Source: Aquisalibacillus elongatus | GTDB lineage: Bacteria > Bacillota > Bacilli > Bacillales > Alkalibacillaceae | Length of the DNA: 64,000 bases | Direction of reading: 5' to 3' | Assembly (NCBI RefSeq): GCF_003843875.1 | Contig: NZ_RKRF01000012.1 | Span: forward strand, 62,001 to 126,000 | Shown here: positions 32,470 through 42,800 of the stretch, piece after piece | How positions within the stretch are numbered: position 1 is the stretch's first letter | Layout: every line of letters starts with the position of its first letter | Notes under the pieces: generated by a model | Told to the model about the DNA's origin: nothing | The model's input: the letters and a program-made list of their open reading frames with translations, nothing else | The model's database searches: none | Position numbers and translations under genes: made by a program

Positions 32470-34557
32470 TTAAGAACGATCTTTTTCAAATAAGGTAAGA
32501 AGTCCCGGCAGCAAGATTCCTCTTATAATAAAGGTATCTATTAAAATACCAACTGCCACGATAAACCCAAAGACGAACAGCAATTGAATCGGTTGAGTCA
32601 TTAATACAGCAAACGTAGCTGCTAAGATTAGACCGGCGGATGATATGACACCGCCAGTATTGGCAACGGCAAGCTCCACGGCTTTTTTAACCGAATGCTT
32701 TTCGCGTTCTTCTTGAAAACGCGAGACGAGCATAATATTATAATCGATTCCAAGTGCGACTAAGAACACGAAGGCATATAGAGGTACCCGGTTACTAATC
32801 GTACCAATGTCAAAGAACAATTCGGTTAAGAACATACCTAAACCTAGTGCGGCTAAGAACGAGACTAGAATGGTCCCCATCATATAAAGTGGCATTTTAA
32901 ACGAACGGGTTAACACAATCAGCATCGCAAAGATTAGAATCGTCTCTAAAATGACAATCACGATGACATCCCGATTATTGACTTGACGGTCATCTACAGC
33001 ATGAGCCGTTTCCCCAGCAAAATACAGCTCACCTTCAAATCCTAAGTTCGATATCAGGTCATCTCTTTGATCAATCGTTCCCTCTAGGGCATCCATGGTC
33101 TTTGTGTCATAAGGGTTTTCTGAATAGCTAAGGCTATAGCTGATGACTTCTCCATCTGAAGCAACCCCATCAACTCGAACCTCATTAACTAAAGGCTCAT
33201 CAATCAGTTCATCTCTTAGCGCTTGTTGTTCCTCTTCAGATAAAGCTTCATCACCTTCATACAATACTGTCGTCGGTGCCAGCTCACCAGAATCGAAGCT
33301 TTCTTCTAAAACCTCATAACCTTCGCGTGAAGGCATATCTTCTGGGAATGAATTTAACGTGTTGAACTCATATTCTAAATTGAACATATTTAATGCAGAA
33401 ATCAGTAGAAAAATACCTACAACAACGACTGATGCAATTGGCTTCTTAACAACGCCTCGGCCTACTTTGCTCCAGAATGAATTGGCTTTTAATTTCTCAT
33501 CCCCAACCTTAGGGATTTTTGGCCAAAATGATTTCCGGCCAAACATCGTAAATAAAGCTGGAACTAATGTTGTTGAAGCTAAAATAATGACAACTAATGC
33601 TGTTGCAAACGTTGGCGCGAAGTTTCGGTAGTCGCCTGATTGTGCAAAAAATAACACGAGCATGGCGGCCAGAACGGTGGCACCTGAAAAGAAGACAGGC
33701 ATGCCCACTTGCCTCATGGCGACTCTCATTGCCTCGTACTTATCATCGTATTCTTTTAGCTCCTCACGGAAACGCGAAAAGACAAAGAGGGAATAATCGA
33801 TGACTGCGGCAAATAATAAAACAGACATAATCGAAGTCGTTTGGGAGCTCAAGTCTAACCCCGAACTTCCTAAAATACCAAGTGATTGCATAACAACTTC
33901 ATATACAAACGCTGCTGCAATTAATGGGATTAACGCTAATAACGGCGAACGATATATGACCACTAGCAACACTAAAATAATCCCTACCGTTGAAATAATT
34001 AAAACTAAATCAGCTCGAGAAAATAGGTCGAGTGAGTCAACAGCAATCCCTGCAGGACCTGTAATATAAGCTTCATATTCGTTGTTTTCAATCACATCAT
34101 AGACCTGCTGGTTAGCTTCTTTAATATCATCCGTTTCTAATGATGATTCGTATGTCATCGGGATGAACACGTTTTGTTCGTCTTCCGACCAGAAATTTTC
34201 TAAAGCTTGCGGCGGAAGATTTCCAACTGGAAGAATACTTTTAAATCCTTCGATGTTCTCATCTTGAATCGATTGAACGACCTCAGATAATTGGTCTTGA
34301 TTTAAATTTTCTTCCGATTTCAACACTAATAAAGCAAGAAGTCCGTCATCCTCTGCGAAATACTCATCTACTTTATTTTCCGCAATGACCGACTGTTTGT
34401 CTTCAGGCAAGGATGCTATATTAGGAACCTCATAATCTTTTGGACTCGGCGCAAAAACAGCGAGCATCAACGTTATAAGCAACCATGCACCTAATGTGAT
34501 CCACATCCCTTTTTTAGTTGAAACTCGGTCAGTTATGTATCTTAAAAAACCCTTCAT
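32470..34557 (-). CDS. MMPL-family (RND-like) transporter
   Basis: About 695 residues with 11-12 membrane helices in the RND/MMPL arrangement: one helix, a large outside loop (about residues 40-170), a five-helix block, a second loop (about 395-510), and a second block. The repeated motifs AAVIDYSLFVFSRFREE and ALGIDYNIMLVSRFQEE hold the conserved Asp-Tyr pairs of proton relay. It resembles B. subtilis YdfJ. Such proteins export lipids, drugs or siderophores. The start at 34557 has GGGAG 7 bases upstream. It is downstream of a TetR gene with an operator-like palindrome between, so the pair is probably a regulated efflux unit. Confidence 0.88.
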   Translation of the reverse strand: MKGFLRYITDRVSTKKGMWITLGAWLLITLMLAVFAPSPKDYEVPNIASLPEDKQSVIAENKVDEYFAEDDGLLALLVLKSEENLNQDQLSEVVQSIQDENIEGFKSILPVGNLPPQALENFWSEDEQNVFIPMTYESSLETDDIKEANQQVYDVIENNEYEAYITGPAGIAVDSLDLFSRADLVLIISTVGIILVLLVVIYRSPLLALIPLIAAAFVYEVVMQSLGILGSSGLDLSSQTTSIMSVLLFAAVIDYSLFVFSRFREELKEYDDKYEAMRVAMRQVGMPVFFSGATVLAAMLVLFFAQSGDYRNFAPTFATALVVIILASTTLVPALFTMFGRKSFWPKIPKVGDEKLKANSFWSKVGRGVVKKPIASVVVVGIFLLISALNMFNLEYEFNTLNSFPEDMPSREGYEVLEESFDSGELAPTTVLYEGDEALSEEEQQALRDELIDEPLVNEVRVDGVASDGEVISYSLSYSENPYDTKTMDALEGTIDQRDDLISNLGFEGELYFAGETAHAVDDRQVNNRDVIVIVILETILIFAMLIVLTRSFKMPLYMMGTILVSFLAALGLGMFLTELFFDIGTISNRVPLYAFVFLVALGIDYNIMLVSRFQEEREKHSVKKAVELAVANTGGVISSAGLILAATFAVLMTQPIQLLFVFGFIVAVGILIDTFIIRGILLPGLLTLFEKDRS

Positions 34558-34575
34558 GTTCATTCTCCCTTCTTT

Positions 34576-34591
34576 GTGACATATGTGTCAC
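34576..34591. promoter_or_regulatory. Probable TetR operator upstream of the MMPL gene
   Basis: Palindrome GTGACA-tatg-TGTCAC in the 60-base gap between tetR and the MMPL gene. It sits between a possible minus-strand -10 (TATATT, about 34598-34603) and the MMPL ribosome binding site, where a bound repressor would block transcription. Confidence 0.6.
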
Positions 34592-34617
34592 TTTAAATAT
34601 ACCATAATAAAGTTACA

Positions 34618-35187
34618 TCACTTAAATAATCCATGTCGAATGACATCTTTAATTGATTCCGCCCATTCTCGATAAGGAATGTCTTCGTGATTTGGGATGG
34701 CAATGGATTGAAAAATATAACCTAATACGAGTGAATTAGGAATCTGTGGTCTAATATGGCCGTTCTCTTTTCCTAACTTCACGAAACCATCTAATTGTTC
34801 ATACATGTCAAGGTGCAGCTTTTCTAATTGCTCATGATTTTTTCTAGCTCGGCTACTTTCTTCTATCGGTATGCTTTGACCAATCAAAATGAGTTGCTGG
34901 ATCTCAGGTTGGTCGAACATTAAATCTAATAAGTAATCTAGCTGATCGTTAAACGTTGAGTAATCATGAATAGTCTCTAAGTCCTTTAAAAACTTATTCA
35001 TCTCATACAGCATATATGCAGTTGCAAGCTCTTCTTTATTTTCAAAGTATTTATAAATGGTACTTCGTGCAACATTCAATTTTTCAGCCAACTGACTAAA
35101 CGAAAACCCATCATAGCCATGTTCTAATAATAGATGTTTGGTTTGAACATACAACTCTTCAGTCGTAAATTTTTTCTGACGCGCCAA
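34618..35187 (-). CDS. TetR-family transcriptional regulator
   Basis: A 189-residue regulator with an N-terminal TetR HTH (FTTEELYVQTKHLLLEHGYDGFSFSQLAEKLNVARSTIYKYFENKEEL, positions 6-54) and an all-helical ligand domain. The start is TTG, with AAGGAGG 7 bases upstream, overlapping the end of the metallopeptidase gene 12 bases earlier. The MMPL gene follows 60 bases downstream, separated by a palindrome. The usual role of such pairs is ligand-relieved repression of the pump. Confidence 0.88.
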   Translation of the reverse strand: MARQKKFTTEELYVQTKHLLLEHGYDGFSFSQLAEKLNVARSTIYKYFENKEELATAYMLYEMNKFLKDLETIHDYSTFNDQLDYLLDLMFDQPEIQQLILIGQSIPIEESSRARKNHEQLEKLHLDMYEQLDGFVKLGKENGHIRPQIPNSLVLGYIFQSIAIPNHEDIPYREWAESIKDVIRHGLFK

Positions 35188-35199
35188 GAAGCCACCTCC

Positions 35200-36033
35200 T
35201 TATGAGTATAACCATTGTTCAACACGCTTAAAATAATCAGGTTCACGCCAAGCTAGCACCGCATCCATTTCTCCTTGCGTCTGCACTTGTTCCTGAAAAA
35301 ACAAATCAGCTAAGTAATAAGCAAGTCTATTATAACCAAAATGTTCACCACCGCGAATCGAGAACCATTCTTTAAATAAATCTTTGGTCTCCAAACGTTC
35401 ATAATCTTCTCGAAACGCTTGTTTAATGTGGTTCTGATTCTCTTCAGCAAACGCCAACCACTCATGGCCCTCTTCGTTATATGAAAAATACACAGATGGA
35501 TGCAAGTCTTGGACGATTTGTTTAGACATATGTGTAGCCACACCTTCTTGAGTTAACCAAATAAGAGGACTACTCCAATTCATTTGCTCCCAATCAATTC
35601 CCACCTCATCTGTGATGATATGGTGCGCAGCATGACCAAATTCATGTGCCACAATCACTCTTAAGTGAGCCGGGTTTGAAGACAAGCGTTCCAACGCAAA
35701 CGTGACATCAGGAACATAAGCCCGATGAGTATAAGCATTCGAACCAAAACAACCTACAATCAAATTCACACCTATTGGAAACGTTACGCCATAAAGTTCC
35801 GCATATCGTCGGTTGACTTCATCAATAATCGGATGAATATTTTCACGGACTTTTTCTATATGTGATAACGAGTATTGATCTAATGCTTTACTCAGTCTCT
35901 CATCTGTTTTTGGACAATGGTATGTGAAGTACTCCTTAAAAATTTCTGGGTACTGATTATGATATGTTTCTAAAAAACTTAACTCTGGTTTATAGTGTTC
36001 TTTAAAAAATTGAACCGTATCAATAACTTTCAT
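35200..36033 (-). CDS. HExxH zinc metallopeptidase-like protein
   Basis: A 277-residue cytoplasmic protein. VIVAHEFGHAAHH near residue 130 is a HExxH zinc site, and LTQEGVATHMSK about 33 residues later supplies the likely third ligand Glu of gluzincin type. It resembles uncharacterised Bacillaceae proteins called putative aminopeptidase or Zn-protease. No signal peptide. It is the first gene of a leftward set with tetR and the MMPL pump. Its promoter must lie in the region that also holds the TTCGAGAGTAAA array. Confidence 0.75.
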   Translation of the reverse strand: MKVIDTVQFFKEHYKPELSFLETYHNQYPEIFKEYFTYHCPKTDERLSKALDQYSLSHIEKVRENIHPIIDEVNRRYAELYGVTFPIGVNLIVGCFGSNAYTHRAYVPDVTFALERLSSNPAHLRVIVAHEFGHAAHHIITDEVGIDWEQMNWSSPLIWLTQEGVATHMSKQIVQDLHPSVYFSYNEEGHEWLAFAEENQNHIKQAFREDYERLETKDLFKEWFSIRGGEHFGYNRLAYYLADLFFQEQVQTQGEMDAVLAWREPDYFKRVEQWLYS

Positions 36034-36078
36034 AAAAACATCGCTCCCTTACATTCATTGTACCAAATTAATCATCCT

Positions 36079-36246
36079 GTTCGGGAATTGGAGCCATGAG
36101 TTCGAGAGTAAACCGCCTCTGTTCGAGAATAAATCAAGCCTGTTTGAGAGTAACCATCCTATTTTCGAGAGTATTCCCTGTCTATTCAAGAGTAATCTTC
36201 ATACTTTCGAGAGAAATCACCTTCGATTTGAGAGTAAAATTCATTT
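36079..36246. repeat. 21-bp array, word GTTCGAGAGTAAA, eight units
   Basis: Units start every 21 bases from 36079 to 36226 with no exception. The first is degenerate (GTTCGGGAATT); the next seven carry (G/T/A)TT(C/T)(G/A)AGAG(T/A)A(A/T) followed by an 8-base free spacer. One unit reads GAGAATAAA as in the array at 29455. Unlike the others this array lies between two divergent genes and ends at the -35 box of guaC. Confidence 0.88.
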
Positions 36247-36292
36247 TGACAATCCTAATCCTTTCATGTAAATTTATCAATGTACGAACATT
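36246..36292 (+). promoter_or_regulatory. guaC promoter with PurR-box-like site
   Basis: Perfect -35 TTGACA (36246-36251), 17-base spacer, -10 TAAATT (36269-36274). ATGTACGAACATT at 36280-36292 overlaps the expected start and matches the PurR box AWWWCCGAACWWT at 11 of 13 positions. I do not see a clear second, inverted box at the usual distance. Confidence 0.6.
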
Positions 36293-36336
36293 TAATTTAT
36301 TTAAACAAAAATTATTCGTCTTTAGGAGAGATATCC

Positions 36337-37320
36337 GTGGAAAATGTATTTGATTACGAGGACGTGCAGCTAATTCCCGCAAAATGTATGGTCAAGAGTC
36401 GCTCGGAATGTGATTCATCAGTTGAGTTTGGTGGTCATACGTTCAAGTTGCCTGTTGTCCCGGCAAACATGCAGACAATTATTGATGAAAAAATCGCGAC
36501 GTATTTAGCGGAAAATGGTTATTTTTATATCATGCACCGCTTTGAGCCGGAAACTCGTAGCCAATTTATTAAAGATATGCAAAACCGAATGTTAATTGCC
36601 TCGATTAGCGTTGGGGTTAAATCTGAAGAATATGATTTTATTAAGCATTTAGCCGATGAAGGCTTAACGCCAGACTATATTACAATTGACATCGCACACG
36701 GTCATTCGGACTCTGTCGTCCAAATGATTCAACATATTAAAACATACTTACCAGGTAGTTTTGTCATTGCAGGAAATGTAGGAACGCCTGAAGCTGTTAG
36801 AGAGCTTGAAAACGCTGGCGCTGACGCAACCAAAGTAGGAATTGGTCCAGGGAAGGTTTGTATTACAAAAATTAAAACTGGATTCGGAACTGGCGGCTGG
36901 CAGCTTGCTGCGATTCGCCATTGTGCAAAAGCTGCTTCAAAACCGATTATTGCCGATGGTGGTATTCGTACGCATGGTGACATCGCGAAGTCTATACGTT
37001 TCGGTGCTTCGATGGTGATGGTAGGATCTCTTTTCGCAGGTCACGAAGAATCGCCAGGTGAAACGGTCGAAATCGATGGGCAATTGTATAAAGAATATTT
37101 CGGCTCCGCTTCTGAATTTCAAAAAGGCGAGAAGAAAAACGTCGAGGGTAAAAAAGAATGGGTTAAGCATAAAGGTCATTTGCAAGATACTTTAACTGAA
37201 ATGGAGCAAGACTTACAATCGGCTATTTCATACGCTGGCGGCCGCACCCTTCAAGCCATTCGCCACGTCGATTATGTTATTGTTAAAAATTCTATTTTTA
37301 ATGGAGATAAAGTTTATTAA
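36337..37320 (+). CDS. guaC: GMP reductase GuaC
   Basis: A 327-residue TIM-barrel enzyme that converts GMP to IMP with NADPH, returning guanine nucleotides to the purine pool. The family signature [20 protein letters not shown] holds the catalytic Cys175, and Thr in ITK marks GMP reductase rather than IMP dehydrogenase; CBS domains are absent. The GTG at 36337 is 8 bases after AGGAG and gives the usual length; a frame open back to 36280 has no RBS. The gene stands alone with a good SigA promoter, a PurR-like box and a terminator shared with the BCCT gene. Confidence 0.95.
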   Translation: MENVFDYEDVQLIPAKCMVKSRSECDSSVEFGGHTFKLPVVPANMQTIIDEKIATYLAENGYFYIMHRFEPETRSQFIKDMQNRMLIASISVGVKSEEYDFIKHLADEGLTPDYITIDIAHGHSDSVVQMIQHIKTYLPGSFVIAGNVGTPEAVRELENAGADATKVGIGPGKVCITKIKTGFGTGGWQLAAIRHCAKAASKPIIADGGIRTHGDIAKSIRFGASMVMVGSLFAGHEESPGETVEIDGQLYKEYFGSASEFQKGEKKNVEGKKEWVKHKGHLQDTLTEMEQDLQSAISYAGGRTLQAIRHVDYVIVKNSIFNGDKVY

Positions 37321-37352
37321 AAAAAGTCCTGAGGCTCTCCTCAGGACTTTTT
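37321..37352. terminator. Bidirectional terminator shared by guaC and the BCCT gene
   Basis: 14-bp stem AAAAAGTCCTGAGG / CCTCAGGACTTTTT with a CTCT loop. The right arm overlaps the last codons and stop of the BCCT transporter gene. Confidence 0.9.
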
Positions 37353-38864
37353 ATCACGGCTCTTTTCGATTTCACCTAACCCTAACTCCTTACCTTCTTT
37401 AAAAATAGCTTTAATAAAACTGAACGTCATTAACAGCATAATAATCGAAAATGGCAAAGCCGCGACGATCATCGTATTTTCTAATGCTTGAAGTCCACCT
37501 GTGTAAAGTAACGCTAGCGCTGTTGCTGAAAGTAGGGCACCCCAGACAATTTTTACACGTTGACCTGGCTCGTGGGATCCACCTGTTGTCATCATTCCAA
37601 GCACAAATGTTCCTGAGTCAGCTGAAGTGATAAAAAACGTCCCAATTAGTGTCATGGCTACGATTGATGCAATCAAACCTAATGGGAAATTCGAGAAGAC
37701 CCCAAACAAAGCTTCTTCTGTCGCTAATTCAGAAATCACATCCGCACCATTATGCTCTAACGAAATAGCTGTCCCGCCGAACGTTGAGAACCATAAAAAT
37801 CCTATGATAGACGGGACCATCAAAACCGTTAACACAAATTCCCGAATACTCCGGCCTTTTGAAACCCGAGCAATAAAAATCCCAACGAACGGAGACCAAG
37901 CAATCCACCATGCCCAATAAAAGACCGTCCAACCATTGATCCATTCTCGTAATTCCTCATCTAACGGCGCGATTCTAAAGCTCATGGCCGGTAATTTTTG
38001 CAAATAAGTCCCGATTGAATTAGTAAAAATATCCAGTATGAACAACGTCGGACCAACGGAAAACATTAATAAAAATAATAACACTGCAAGCACCATATTA
38101 ACGTTACTTAGTATTTTGATCCCTGTTCCTAAACCTGTCCATGCTGAGATCATAAATAATACAGTTACAACACTAATAATGATTAATTGCATCCAAAATC
38201 CTCGTGGTAAATCAAATAAAAACGATAGGCCACCATTAATCTGTACAGCCCCAAATCCAAGCGTGGTTGCAACCCCAATCACAGTCGCAATAACAGCTAA
38301 AACATCGATTAATCGTCCTAAATTGCCGTCCATACTTTTTCCAAAAAGCGGATATAAAGTTGCGCTAATCAGCCCCATTTTGTCATGTCTAAAATTAAAA
38401 TAAGCTAACACTAATGCAACAATCCCATATATCGCCCATGCGTGCACTCCCCAATGGAAAAACGTAAACCGCATGGCATCTTTAATGGCTTGTTCAGTTC
38501 CAGTCTCAAGCGTTGGTGAGCTGACTGCGTAGTGACTAATTGGTTCGGCAGCTCCCCAGAAAACAAGACCAATCCCCATTCCAGCACTAAATAGCATCGC
38601 TATCCAAGTCGGTCTTGAAAATTCAGGCTTCTCACCCGGTTTTCCGAGTCGAATTTTCCCAAGAGGCGTAAATAAAAAGACTAAACATACTAATACAAAA
38701 AACGTCACAACAATTAAGTAATACCAACCGAAGGCATCCGCAATAAACGACTGAACTCGTGTTGTATTTTGCTCCAACCAGTTCGGCCAAACCATTCCGA
38801 CTATGACTAAAATCAGCATAACCGCTGCTGATATTTTAAAAACGGGTGTCAATTTACTAAGCAT
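37341..38864 (-). CDS. BCCT-family glycine betaine/choline transporter (OpuD/BetL-like)
   Basis: A 507-residue carrier with 12 membrane segments. Diagnostic BCCT stretches are present: MGIGLVFWGAAEPISHY near residue 98, FFHWGVHAWAIYG near 135, and NGWTVFYWAWWIAWSPFVGIFIARVSKGR near 300 with the Trp box that binds trimethylammonium groups. It imports betaine-type compatible solutes with sodium during salt stress. OpuD/BetL relatives are of this size and have a charged C-terminal tail used for osmosensing; a short basic/acidic tail is present here. RBS AGGGGC lies upstream. Exact substrate is inferred from the family. Confidence 0.92.
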   Translation of the reverse strand: MLSKLTPVFKISAAVMLILVIVGMVWPNWLEQNTTRVQSFIADAFGWYYLIVVTFFVLVCLVFLFTPLGKIRLGKPGEKPEFSRPTWIAMLFSAGMGIGLVFWGAAEPISHYAVSSPTLETGTEQAIKDAMRFTFFHWGVHAWAIYGIVALVLAYFNFRHDKMGLISATLYPLFGKSMDGNLGRLIDVLAVIATVIGVATTLGFGAVQINGGLSFLFDLPRGFWMQLIIISVVTVLFMISAWTGLGTGIKILSNVNMVLAVLLFLLMFSVGPTLFILDIFTNSIGTYLQKLPAMSFRIAPLDEELREWINGWTVFYWAWWIAWSPFVGIFIARVSKGRSIREFVLTVLMVPSIIGFLWFSTFGGTAISLEHNGADVISELATEEALFGVFSNFPLGLIASIVAMTLIGTFFITSADSGTFVLGMMTTGGSHEPGQRVKIVWGALLSATALALLYTGGLQALENTMIVAALPFSIIMLLMTFSFIKAIFKEGKELGLGEIEKSRDKKS

Positions 38865-38940
38865 AAGAGAGCCCCTTTCATGATGGCTGATTTGCTCTAT
38901 GCTTTTTATTATCCATAGGAAACTCTCTTTTATTCATTTA

Positions 38941-38970
38941 AAAAAAGACGCCTGAATGAGCAGACGCCTT
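38941..38970 (-). terminator. Rho-independent terminator of the Cof-type HAD gene
   Basis: Minus-strand hairpin AAGGCGTCTG / CAGGCGTCTT (two G-U pairs in RNA) with a 6-base loop, followed by TTTTTT. Confidence 0.8.
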
Positions 38971-38976
38971 AGGAAC

Positions 38977-39750
38977 TTATATTAAATTTAATCTCTTTAG
39001 CCCATGCCAAATTCCGTCTTCATCAACTGCCTCAGTAACATAACTAGCAGCTTCTTTAGCGGCTTCGTGGCCATTTCCCATCGCAAATCCATGCTCGATC
39101 CGCTTTAGCATTTCGATATCATTCCGGGCATCACCAAACGCAACCTGCTTGTCCTCTGAAATTCCAAGCCGGTCAATCATTCGCGCAATCCCTTCAGCCT
39201 TTGATCCACCCGCCGGTAAAATATCAACCGACACACGGTGCCAACGGATAAAATCAAATTCCTTAAACTCCGCTTCATAAATCTTCTCTTCACCCTCTTC
39301 ACAAAACAGTAAAGACTGATAAAGCTCTCGGTCCTTATAAGTCGGATCGTGCGTCGGAAAGTGATCAATTTTTAATGTTGCAATACTTTCATCAATATAA
39401 TCGTGTTGCGGGACGTTCGCTTTCATATCTTCGTGATCCATAAAAACGACCGGATGATTTTGTTCTAACGCTCGATCTGTTAAATCCTCAAGCGCTGATT
39501 TATTTAACGGATTTTTATAAATGACTTCGCCTTCAAGTACGACATATTGTCCGTTATAGCTCACATATGTATCAATACCCAGTTCCTCACGAAGTTGTTT
39601 AAACATAAATGGCGCTCGTCCTGTTGCAATCGCCGCTACATGGCCATTCTCTTGCAGTTTCTTTATCGCTTCTTTTGTACTTTTCGGAAGCTTTTTATCA
39701 TGATCTAAAAGCGTCCCATCGATGTCGAAAAATACAATATGTTGTTCCAT
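38977..39750 (-). CDS. Cof-type HAD-IIB hydrolase
   Basis: A 257-residue HAD phosphatase: motif I FFDIDGTLLDHDKKLP, motif II AIATGRAP, motif III Lys in SKAEGIARMI, motif IV VAFGDARNDIEMLKRIEHGFAMGNG. The large C2B cap places it in the Cof/YkrA group, which acts on sugar phosphates or flavin/nucleotide phosphates. Here GDARND replaces the more common GDxxND with a change that keeps both Asp residues. Substrate unknown. Monocistronic, divergent from the SNF2 gene. Confidence 0.88.
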   Translation of the reverse strand: MEQHIVFFDIDGTLLDHDKKLPKSTKEAIKKLQENGHVAAIATGRAPFMFKQLREELGIDTYVSYNGQYVVLEGEVIYKNPLNKSALEDLTDRALEQNHPVVFMDHEDMKANVPQHDYIDESIATLKIDHFPTHDPTYKDRELYQSLLFCEEGEEKIYEAEFKEFDFIRWHRVSVDILPAGGSKAEGIARMIDRLGISEDKQVAFGDARNDIEMLKRIEHGFAMGNGHEAAKEAASYVTEAVDEDGIWHGLKRLNLI

Positions 39751-39869
39751 TCTTCATCTACCTGCCTTTTGTTTAAAAAGATGCCATAAAAAATCTTACC
39801 ATTAAATCGTATAAAAGTAATCCATCATGTTAAGATGGTAATAGTCAAGAATCGTTAGAAGGTGTCGTT

Positions 39870-42800
39870 ATGATTAAAGAATCGGAAATTCGAGTGATGT
39901 TTTCAAATAGAATGTATCAAAGAGGTAAACGGTATTATAACCAAGGGCTCGTCCACAATTGCCGTTATGACCAACAAGATGGTGAGTGGCACGCAGCTGT
40001 GTTAGGAAGTGACATCTACCACATTTCGGTAACAGAGAAAAATGGTTACATCGGCCACATGTGCTCATGTCCTGCTCACGATACTTTTGGTGAGTGCAAG
40101 CACGTCGTTGCCGCCCTTTTTAAAATTAGTGACATGAGTCAGCCAACGATCGAACATGCTGAGCAAGATTTTTATAACAATCTGATCAATAAGCAGCAGA
40201 CACAGTTCGATTTCTCAAGCCGGCTCATCGATGTGTTTGCCGATCAGAGCATGTCGAATTCGAAATGGGGAAAAGAACGTTTACAAACAGAGTTTACCCT
40301 AAAATCCCATAACCGACTTTGGTACGGACATTTACTTGAGTTAGAAATGAAAGTCGGCGTCGAACGGACATACGTCGTTAAAAGCTTGAGCCGTTTTTTA
40401 GCCAGTATGTATAGACAAGAAGAACACGTTTTCACACAAAAATTTTCTTACAATCCTTCGCAGCACTATTTTTCAGAAGAAGACAAACCGATCATAGACA
40501 TTTTGCTTGATATATATGAGAATGATCAATTTTACGACAGTCACTTACAACGACCGTCCACACAAAAATCAATCGTCATCCCTCCTGCTTTTGCACCTAA
40601 GTTGTTACCACTTCTAGCAGAAAAGGGAGTCTCGTTTGAAGACGATCTGAGGGAATATCCGTCATTTGACTGGATTGATGATGATGTGCCGTTTGATTTT
40701 TTATTATTCCAAGATGATGACCAAAATAGTTATAAAATGGACTTTGGGTTATTACCCCAAAGCCAAGTTCTTAAAAATTACGGCCTGATCCAAAAAGATC
40801 ATCAAATTATTTCACTAGATGATACGCAGCGAGAAACATTAGAGCGAATTTTACCGATTATTAATCAATTAGACCAAGTACGTATTTCAAAAGAACAAAT
40901 CGATTCATTTGTCTCTCAAGTCGTGCCAAACTTAGACCAATTAGGTCGTGTACAAATGTCTGATACCGTATCGGAAAACATTGTCGACCCTGAGTTAGTC
41001 ACCACGATTCATCTTGATTATGTAGAAGGCAGGCTGACGGCCGACATTCGTTACCATTATGGCGATGTGTCCATCGATCCCATGCGTCCTGAGGAGACGA
41101 ATAAGTTAGGAAGTCAAATTTTAGTCCAGGACCCTGAGAAGGAACAACGAATCATGAAAACCATTGAATATTGTTCGTTTAAATTTAATGGTCATGAACT
41201 TTATTTAGACCATGAACTTGAGATCTTTAACTTTTTATTCGAACAAGTTCCAGAACTTAGAGCAGAAGCTGAAATTTATTTAACGGATGCCGTAAGTAAA
41301 TTAATTCATGATGACGTGGAATATCCTACGATTTCCGTCGACTATGAATCTGGAGATAATTATTTAGAAGTGAACTTTGACATTGGAGATATTAATGAAG
41401 AGGAAATTAGTCATTTAATTCAATCTGTTGTAGAGAAAAAGCGTTTTTACCGTCTGTCAGATGGTACATTCGTTCCTTTAGAGGACGAATCGTTGACACA
41501 GATGACGCATTTATTAGACGAGTTGAATTTGAAGCCCAATGACTTAGAAAACGGTTCGGTTCAACTTCCGACCTACCGCGGACTGCAGTTAGAAGATGCT
41601 GTTTCGTATGGGTTGAAAAAACAATATAATCAGGCGTTTGAGCAACTAATTCAAGACATAAAGTCACCTAATCAGTCTGAGGCACCGCTGCCTAGCGCTC
41701 TTCACGCAGAATTGCGCGATTATCAAAAAACTGGCTTTCAATGGTTGAAATCATTAAGTCGCTATCGTTTTGGCGGCATTTTAGCCGATGATATGGGATT
41801 AGGTAAAACGCTTCAAAGCATTGCATTTTTATTATCCGAGCGCGTTGAAAACCCTGATGCCAAACCTGCGATCGTCATATCTCCGGCTTCACTCGTGTAT
41901 AACTGGCAAGCCGAATTTGAAAAATTTGCACCAACATTAAAGACGCACGTGATTAGCGGAACTGTCGCAGAACGAAAAGAGTTGCTTGAAGACATTGAGT
42001 CTTACGATGTCATTGTGACGTCATATCCGTTAGTCAGACAAGATGTGGACCATTACGAAAACCTGAAGTTTTCAACCTTAATTTTAGATGAAGCACAAGC
42101 GATTAAGAACCATTTAACGAAGCAAGCTAAAGCCGTTCGTGCGATTCAAGCCAGTCAGAAATTCGCGTTAAGCGGCACACCAATCGAAAATTCTTTAGAC
42201 GAACTTTGGTCCATTTTTGACGTAATTTTACCGAAGTTTTTCCCGAACAAAAAAGAATTTAAAAATCTGCCTCAAGAGCAAGTTTCCAGGATGAGCAGAC
42301 CGTTTATTTTACGTCGGATTAAACAAGACGTTCTAACTGAACTACCGGATAAAATTGAATCCGTTCAATACTCTGATTTAACGAAAGATCAAAAAGAATT
42401 GTACCTTGGATATTTAGACAAAATTAAAAACGAAACAGCTAATGCAATCTCTAACGAAGGTTTCCAACAAAATCGCATGAAAATTTTAGCTGGCTTAACG
42501 AGACTTCGTCAGTTGTGCTGCCACCCGTCGTTATTTATCGAAGGATACGAAGGCGAATCTGGTAAGATGAATCAACTGATGGATATGGTGAATTCAGCAC
42601 GTGAGAATAACCATCGTATTTTGATTTTCTCGCAATTTGCAAGCATGCTGAAAATTTTACATGGAGCATTAGAAAAAGAAGGGTATCAAGTCTTTTATTT
42701 AGATGGGCAGACGCCATCAAAAGACCGCGTGCAAATGGTTGACCGATTTAACGAGGGCGAGAAAGACATTTTCTTAATCTCACTAAGAGCCGGCGGAACA

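Noticed and set aside
36280-36336. Longer guaC start with 19 extra residues
   Set aside because: No RBS; the region holds the expected transcription start and the PurR-like box, and the GTG at 36337 has AGGAG and gives the family length.
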